Source: a virus
Strand: one strand, 5' to 3'
IMG/VR virus record: IMGVR_UViG_3300035665_000229
Coordinates: 1-24,629 of that record
Length of the DNA stretch: 24,629 nt
Shown here: in pieces, positions 21,410 to 24,629 of the stretch
Position numbering within the stretch: the first letter of the stretch is position 1
Layout: every line of letters begins with the position of its first letter
Made by a program: the position numbers and the translations under genes
The notes under the pieces: model-generated
The model's database searches: none
Told to the model about the DNA's origin: nothing
The model's input: the letters and a program-made list of their open reading frames with translations, nothing else

Positions 21410-22027
21410 TCAGAGGTTGCGGGGACGGGGAAGGTAGTTGTCACGGTCGCACGGGCACTCTCCGCCGAGGACGATGGGACCACGGAGGTAGGGACCGGGG
21501 GCTGAGGTCGGGACCTGGCCCGAGCGGGAGAGCATGGTGGAGCCGAGCGGATAGTCGATGTCCATCGGGTGCAGCACGTCGATGTACTCGGCGGCTTCGG
21601 CAGCGGGCGGGATGTCACGGCATTCCTCGTCGAGGATGCGGTAGTACAGGCGGGCGTACAGGTCGCTGTCGCAGAGGTGGTCCGTGTTCATGAGGTAGAC
21701 GCCGGACTTGGACATCGCCTCGATGATGGTCCAGAGTTCGTCGTGCAGTTCGGACGGGATCTGGAGTTCCTGCGGCGGGGTGGGGATGATGCCGTGCTCG
21801 AGCAGGAGTCGCCGGCACGTGACGAGCGGTGCCTCCTCGAGGTCGTACACCATGGTCCAGTAGAACTCGTCCTTGTTGTCGGAAGGAGCGGAAGCGACGA
21901 GTGACTTGATGCGTGCGGTGCGTGCGCGTGTGCGCTGGTCACGGTCGGCGACGGCCTCGGAGCGGATGTTGTCGATGGGGTGCGGGCTGGTGAACGGACG
22001 GGTGCGGGTTGCGAAGGTGGTGTTCAT
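21410..22027 (-). CDS. Hypothetical 205-residue protein with a TDHLxDxxLYxxL motif
   Basis: This encodes 205 residues, starting two bases after the stop of the DUF932-like gene. A central helical region contains LHDELWTIIEAMSKSGVYLM then NTDHLCDSDLYARLYYRILD. This motif also occurs in small proteins of phages and large genomes of uncertain function. The C-terminus is Pro/Gly-rich. No catalytic motif is evident. It is co-expressed with the DUF932-like gene. Confidence 0.65.
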   Translation of the reverse strand: MNTTFATRTRPFTSPHPIDNIRSEAVADRDQRTRARTARIKSLVASAPSDNKDEFYWTMVYDLEEAPLVTCRRLLLEHGIIPTPPQELQIPSELHDELWTIIEAMSKSGVYLMNTDHLCDSDLYARLYYRILDEECRDIPPAAEAAEYIDVLHPMDIDYPLGSTMLSRSGQVPTSAPGPYLRGPIVLGGECPCDRDNYLPRPRNL

Positions 22028-22029
22028 GG

Positions 22030-22809
22030 TCAGCAGATCTCCTGGAGGTAAGCGGTGGCGGACTGCATGCGATCGACGGTGGACAGTGCGTTGAGCGAGC
22101 GCTTCTCGACCTCGGTGACGGCCTGGAGGACGAGTCCCTTGGTGAGACCGGCGGAGCGGTCGGGGAAGAGACCGCCGGGGCCGGCGGGGTTGGAGAGTTC
22201 ACGGCGCAGGTGGGGGACGTTCTGCCACAGGACTGCGCCTCGGTCGGCCAGGGCACAGGCGGTGGTGTCGATGAACTCACGGGTATCGGGCAGGGCGTAC
22301 ATGTCGAAGTCGTTGAGCGTGCCGACGAAGCGGTTGGCGTGGGCGATGAAGTCGATCATGGCCGTGGCGATGGTGGTCTCGTAGTTGTCGGCGAGACCGG
22401 GCGTGTTCTTGCGGTGGAACGAGATTGCGTCGCCGCCGGACATCGCCATGTTGTCGCACACGAAGGTTCGGAACGAGAGCATGCCGGACTGTGCGAACGA
22501 CTTGTCCCACGATCCGCGGAACCCGAAGCCCACGGTGCCCGAGGGTCGGGGTGTGATGCGCGGATGCTCGAACTCGATGAGACCGAAGAGCTTGTCGGCT
22601 CCGGTGTGACCGGGCTTGATGGCGAGGGTCTGCGACGTGATGCGACCGCCGAGCATGGAGATGGAGTCACGGATGGCGGTGACGTAGGAGGCGTGCGGGA
22701 TGGGGTGCCACGAGGGAGTGGGCTCGGGCGGGACGATCATCGCGAGATCATCGAAGGCGATCTCGGATGCGCCGCAGTGCAGGTAGAGGTGGTTGGTGGG
22801 GGACGGCAT
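22030..22809 (-). CDS. DUF932-like phage/plasmid protein
   Basis: This encodes 259 residues. The pattern FRGSWDKSFAQSGMLSFRTF then VCDNMAMSGGDAISFHRKNT matches the core of the DUF932 family of phage and plasmid proteins, which is of unknown function. The ATG at 22809 follows GGAG, and the N-terminus carries a variant of the repeated motif (Pro-Ser-Pro-Thr). It is paired with the 205-residue gene. Members are often encoded near DNA metabolism genes, but no activity can be claimed. Confidence 0.8.
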   Translation of the reverse strand: MPSPTNHLYLHCGASEIAFDDLAMIVPPEPTPSWHPIPHASYVTAIRDSISMLGGRITSQTLAIKPGHTGADKLFGLIEFEHPRITPRPSGTVGFGFRGSWDKSFAQSGMLSFRTFVCDNMAMSGGDAISFHRKNTPGLADNYETTIATAMIDFIAHANRFVGTLNDFDMYALPDTREFIDTTACALADRGAVLWQNVPHLRRELSNPAGPGGLFPDRSAGLTKGLVLQAVTEVEKRSLNALSTVDRMQSATAYLQEIC

Positions 22810-22812
22810 GGG

Positions 22813-23091
22813 TCAGATCTCCAGTTCGGGGTTGATGGTGTGGCAGCGGACGGCGAGAGCGGAGCAGGTCGTGCGGCACGCGGATGCGTTGGCCTGCCAC
22901 GAACGGAAGGCGGCGGTGAAGTCGTTGGTCGCGCAGATCAGGTGGACCGTGCAGGTGTCGGGGTCGGGGTAGTCGGTGGCGATGACCTCGGGGAACGAGT
23001 CGGCGGGCGTGCCCCAGACCTGCATGATGCGGCCGGTGGGGTTGATGGCGGCGAAGACCTGGTAGTCGGCGAGCGTGGTTGGGGTCGGCAT
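22813..23091 (-). CDS. Hypothetical 92-residue protein
   Basis: The ATG at 23091 has no Shine-Dalgarno; it is preceded directly by CCCCCACCCACCAGTCCC, a variant of the repeated motif. The product has a beta-type centre (DTCTVHLICATNDFTAAFRS) and two Cys pairs (CRTTC). It ends three bases before the DUF932-like gene start. No family is recognised. Confidence 0.65.
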   Translation of the reverse strand: MPTPTTLADYQVFAAINPTGRIMQVWGTPADSFPEVIATDYPDPDTCTVHLICATNDFTAAFRSWQANASACRTTCSALAVRCHTINPELEI

Positions 23092-23109
23092 GGGACTGGT
23101 GGGTGGGGG
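23092..23109 (-). repeat. Motif variant directly before an ATG
   Basis: Read leftward, CCCCCACCCACCAGTCCC precedes the ATG of 22813-23091 without an AGGAG-like site. This is the third such start, after 10528 and 12226. Confidence 0.7.
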
Positions 23110-23123
23110 TTGGAAGAGGAAAT

Positions 23124-23161
23124 CCCCCCGGCGGGGGACGCATCGCGGCCCCGCCGGGGGG
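23124..23161 (-). other. 13-pair GC hairpin between two genes
   Basis: CCCCCCGGCGGGG (23124-23136) and CCCCGCCGGGGGG (23149-23161) pair perfectly around a 12-base loop, and ATTTCC follows leftward. Arms begin or end in C6 or G6, as in the hairpins at 6538-6576 and 24504-24543. A partial terminator or RNA 3'-end protector is likely. Confidence 0.55.
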
Positions 23162-23173
23162 TGCTGAAAGGAG

Positions 23174-23183
23174 GCTGGTGGGG
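23174..23183 (-). repeat. Exact 10-mer directly after the stop codon of 23184-23765
   Basis: The TAA at 23186-23184 is followed directly by CCCCACCAGC leftward. This copy is non-coding, in contrast to that at 8683-8692. Confidence 0.85.
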
Positions 23184-23765
23184 TTAGGGTTGGGCCCAGA
23201 GGACTCGGCGGTCGAGCGGTGCGTGGGAGGTCCATGCGGAGTCCGGGTCACGGGCAAGGCGTTGGGTGCGGGCACAGCGGACGATGCCGAGTCGGCGGTA
23301 CAGGCGTGCGCGCATGTCGGAGCGACGGGAGGAGGAGAGACCCGAGAGGATGATGGTGGGGGAAGGGGGACGGGGCGGAGTGTGGATTACGTCGGGCGTG
23401 GTGGGGGCAAAGCGGTGGGAGCCGCCTGCGGACATCGAGAGGTTGTGCTGCTCGGCGAGGATGCGGTTCCAGCGGCGGTAGGTAGGCCGGTGCGCGGGCG
23501 GGACGGACTCGAGGGAGCGGGTCAGTTCCCATGCGGCACGGAAGGAGAACTCGTCGCGCTCGGTGTCGGACTCGGTGGGGAACGGGATGCCCTCGGTCAA
23601 GTCGCTGGTGGGGGGAGACAGGTAGGGCCGGTGGTCCTCGGTGAGCGGGAGGTTTGGCAGGGTGGTGGGGGTGACGGCGTCGATCTCCGCGTGCCGGACG
23701 AGCCACGAGGAGAACGGGATGGGGACGAGCAGTGCGGATACGGCGAGCGATGGCAGGGTTGACAC
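23184..23765 (-). CDS. Hypothetical 193-residue protein
   Basis: The GTG at 23765 has AAAGGA seven bases upstream. The N-terminus (TLPSLAVSALLVPIPFSSWL) is mildly hydrophobic but lacks a proper signal peptide. The middle is Pro/Thr/Ser-rich, and the C-terminal third is Arg-rich with two short helices (DMRARLYRRLGIVRCARTQR). It carries an exact 10-mer and a variant that encode Pro-Thr. No family is recognised. Antisense frames are long here because of the high G+C, so coding status rests on the start signal and gene spacing. Confidence 0.6.
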   Translation of the reverse strand: MSTLPSLAVSALLVPIPFSSWLVRHAEIDAVTPTTLPNLPLTEDHRPYLSPPTSDLTEGIPFPTESDTERDEFSFRAAWELTRSLESVPPAHRPTYRRWNRILAEQHNLSMSAGGSHRFAPTTPDVIHTPPRPPSPTIILSGLSSSRRSDMRARLYRRLGIVRCARTQRLARDPDSAWTSHAPLDRRVLWAQP

Positions 23766-23796
23766 GGTTGATTCCTTTCAGCGTGGTTGCGCGAGT

Positions 23797-23832
23797 CCCC
23801 CACCAGCGTGCAGTAGCAGAGGCTGGTGGGGG
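23797..23832 (-). other. Hairpin formed by two opposed copies of the 10-mer
   Basis: CCCCCACCAGC (23797-23807) and GCTGGTGGGGG (23822-23832) are perfect 11-base inverted copies around a 14-base loop in the space between two genes. A shorter GGTGGGG follows at 23839. It is the only place where the motif makes a hairpin with itself. Confidence 0.6.
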
Positions 23833-23847
23833 TGCGCATGGTGGGGT

Positions 23848-24453
23848 TCAGCGACGGACGGCCTTGAGTTTGCGAGCGGGCTTGGTGGGCTGACGCTCCA
23901 TGTCGCAGTCATCGCCGGTGAACGAGGAGGCGGGGTCCTGCTCGTTGGAGGCGGAGACGTAGGACGGGACGGCCTTGCTGCCCTTCACGTTGGCGTAGCG
24001 GGAGTCGTCGGTCCAGACGATGTTGGGGGCGACGCGGGTACCGGGGAAGACGCGGGCGATCTCGGCGAGTGCGAGGTACGCGTCGCGGCAGGCGGTGATG
24101 TTGGCGGACTCGAGGGCGTTGGCGAGGTCACGGCAGGCACCGTAGACCTGGTCACGGTCGAGCCCGGCGAGGGCTGCGATGTCGCAGAAGACGTTCGCGC
24201 CAGCCCACATGAATCCGTTCGGTCCGGTGAAGGAGACGAGGTCGGTCAGGCGGAGTTGGGGCTTGCCCTCGTGCGGGTCGACGGCGATCTGAACCTGGAA
24301 GCGGAAGCACGGCTTGTCCTTGCTGTCCTTGGTCTGGGGCACGACGCCGGTGATGGTCGCGGAGTAGCGGCCGGCCGGGTAGTCCAAGGGCGTGGCGCGG
24401 GCAAAGCGCGAGAAGTCGAGCGAAGCGAGCGAGTCGAACTTGATCTCAGTCAT
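23848..24453 (-). CDS. Second SSB-like / OB-fold-type protein (tentative)
   Basis: This encodes 201 residues from an ATG with GGAG six bases upstream. The N-terminal part (YPAGRYSATITGVVPQTKDS followed by CFRFQVQIAVD) has the strand order of OB-fold SSB-like proteins, and the C-terminal part contains SRYANVKG. The tail is basic (PTKPARKLKAVRR). It resembles the protein at 6657-7178 in layout, and both genes have the same kind of pyrimidine-rich leader. It may be a single-strand binding protein or a replication accessory. The family is inferred, not confirmed. Confidence 0.55.
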   Translation of the reverse strand: MTEIKFDSLASLDFSRFARATPLDYPAGRYSATITGVVPQTKDSKDKPCFRFQVQIAVDPHEGKPQLRLTDLVSFTGPNGFMWAGANVFCDIAALAGLDRDQVYGACRDLANALESANITACRDAYLALAEIARVFPGTRVAPNIVWTDDSRYANVKGSKAVPSYVSASNEQDPASSFTGDDCDMERQPTKPARKLKAVRR

Positions 24454-24495
24454 GATTATCTCCGAGAGATGTGAAAGAAACGAGAAAAGAAACAG
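24454..24495 (-). promoter_or_regulatory. Pyrimidine-rich leader of the second SSB-like gene
   Basis: Read leftward, it contains TGTTTCTTTTCTCGTTTCTT, then TCACATCTCT, then CGGAGATAATC before the ATG. The order CGTTTCTTT, CAC, CTCT, CGGAG is shared with the leader at 7179-7236. Confidence 0.4.
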
Positions 24496-24503
24496 GTGCA
24501 ACC

Positions 24504-24543
24504 CCCCACGCGGGGGGCGCAACGCGCCTCCCCCCGCGTGGGG
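24504..24543 (-). other. 14-pair GC hairpin in the leader of the second SSB-like gene
   Basis: CCCCACGCGGGGGG (24504-24517) and CCCCCCGCGTGGGG (24530-24543) are perfectly complementary around a 12-base loop, with T-rich sequence after it leftward. It could be a terminator for an upstream transcript or part of the leader of the 23848-24453 gene. Confidence 0.55.
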
Positions 24544-24582
24544 AGAGGACGGCATGGGACGGGAGGGTGAGAGGGAGGGAGG

Positions 24583-24617
24583 AAAAAAGAAACCGCTCCC
24601 CCACGGGGAGGGAGCGG
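24583..24617 (-). terminator. Probable Rho-independent terminator (leftward)
   Basis: CCGCTCC (24593-24599) pairs with GGAGCGG (24611-24617), and a T-rich tail TTTCTTTTTT (24592-24583) follows leftward. It ends an upstream leftward gene beyond the window and isolates the SSB-like gene as the start of a new unit. Confidence 0.7.
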
Positions 24618-24629
24618 GAAGGGTCAGAG

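Larger units (their letters stand above)
4458..23831. repeat. Dispersed 10-mer GCTGGTGGGG, 20 exact copies
   Basis: Top-strand copies start at 4458, 6331, 6627, 8683, 9902, 10530, 12228, 16992, 18618, 20994, 23174, 23604 and 23822. Inverted copies (CCCCACCAGC) start at 5926, 12013, 15061, 15211, 17118, 21120 and 23798. Another octamer GCTGGTGG without the last two G lies at 9881. Variants with T or A for the second or first base include 177, 8171, 18004, 18873, 21330 and 22792. In leftward genes it codes Pro-Thr-Ser, Leu-Val-Gly or Trp-Trp-Gly, depending on orientation and frame. The octamer equals the E. coli Chi sequence. Counts are by eye. Confidence 0.85.

Noticed and set aside
22009-23187. 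Long rightward open frame of about 390 codons opposite three leftward genes
   Set aside because: It is antisense to genes with plausible starts and a DUF932-like product; long antisense frames are common at this G+C level, and its product has low complexity.
4458-23831. Taking the repeated motif simply as E. coli Chi, hence an E. coli-like host
   Set aside because: Chi octamers are host-specific and the conserved unit here is a 10-mer; nothing else in the window points to an enterobacterial host.
23597-23839. Leftward frame starting at 23839 with a near-motif start
   Set aside because: It overlaps the 23184-23765 gene in another frame, and its start is inside the motif hairpin; the other gene has the better ribosome binding site.

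Overview
The window looks like part of a high-G+C tailed bacteriophage genome or a closely related prophage. Five genes read rightward at the left end (1-5631), and every gene after that reads leftward. Supporting evidence is a tail-fibre-type protein, beta-rich virion-type proteins, a very large internal-virion-type protein, a compact cluster of small membrane proteins resembling a lysis cassette, and a phage replication and recombination set: family A DNA polymerase, Sak4-like ATPase, PD-(D/E)XK exonuclease, ERCC4-type nuclease, two SSB-like proteins and a family 4-like uracil-DNA glycosylase. Most genes have AGGAG-type ribosome binding sites, so a conventional bacterial host is likely. The sequence does not identify which one.

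Layout. 1-5631 (+): two small helical proteins, two beta-rich capsid or tail proteins and a 1247-residue protein. At 5628-5631 the tetranucleotide CTAG supplies the stop codons of both converging genes. 5628-9919 (-), read right to left: exonuclease, HTH-like protein, Sak4-like ATPase, SSB-like protein, two unknowns. 9920-10255 is a gene-free control or origin-like region with palindromes. 10256-16808 (-): five small unknown genes and the ERCC4 nuclease lead into a virion protein, a mosaic tail fibre, the lysis-like cassette, a metallophosphoesterase and a small HExxH protein. 16812-18887 (-): DNA polymerase. 18884-20424 (-): seven tiny genes chained by 4-8 base overlaps or a 2 base gap. 20421-21095: uracil-DNA glycosylase. 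21096-21409: a gene-free stretch with a possible structured RNA. 21410-24453: a DUF932-like protein, three unknowns and a second SSB-like protein. A terminator-like hairpin near the right edge probably closes another leftward operon.

The most striking signal is a 10-base motif, GCTGGTGGGG, found in 20 exact copies (13 on the top strand, 7 on the bottom), with several near-matches. It contains the E. coli Chi octamer GCTGGTGG, but all copies except one octamer carry the extra GG. It crosses coding and non-coding DNA, is used in different reading frames, and is nearly absent from the virion genes. In the leftward genes it often starts at a stop codon. In three places it, or a close variant, sits directly before an ATG where no Shine-Dalgarno sequence is visible. 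I do not know a described phage element with this behaviour.
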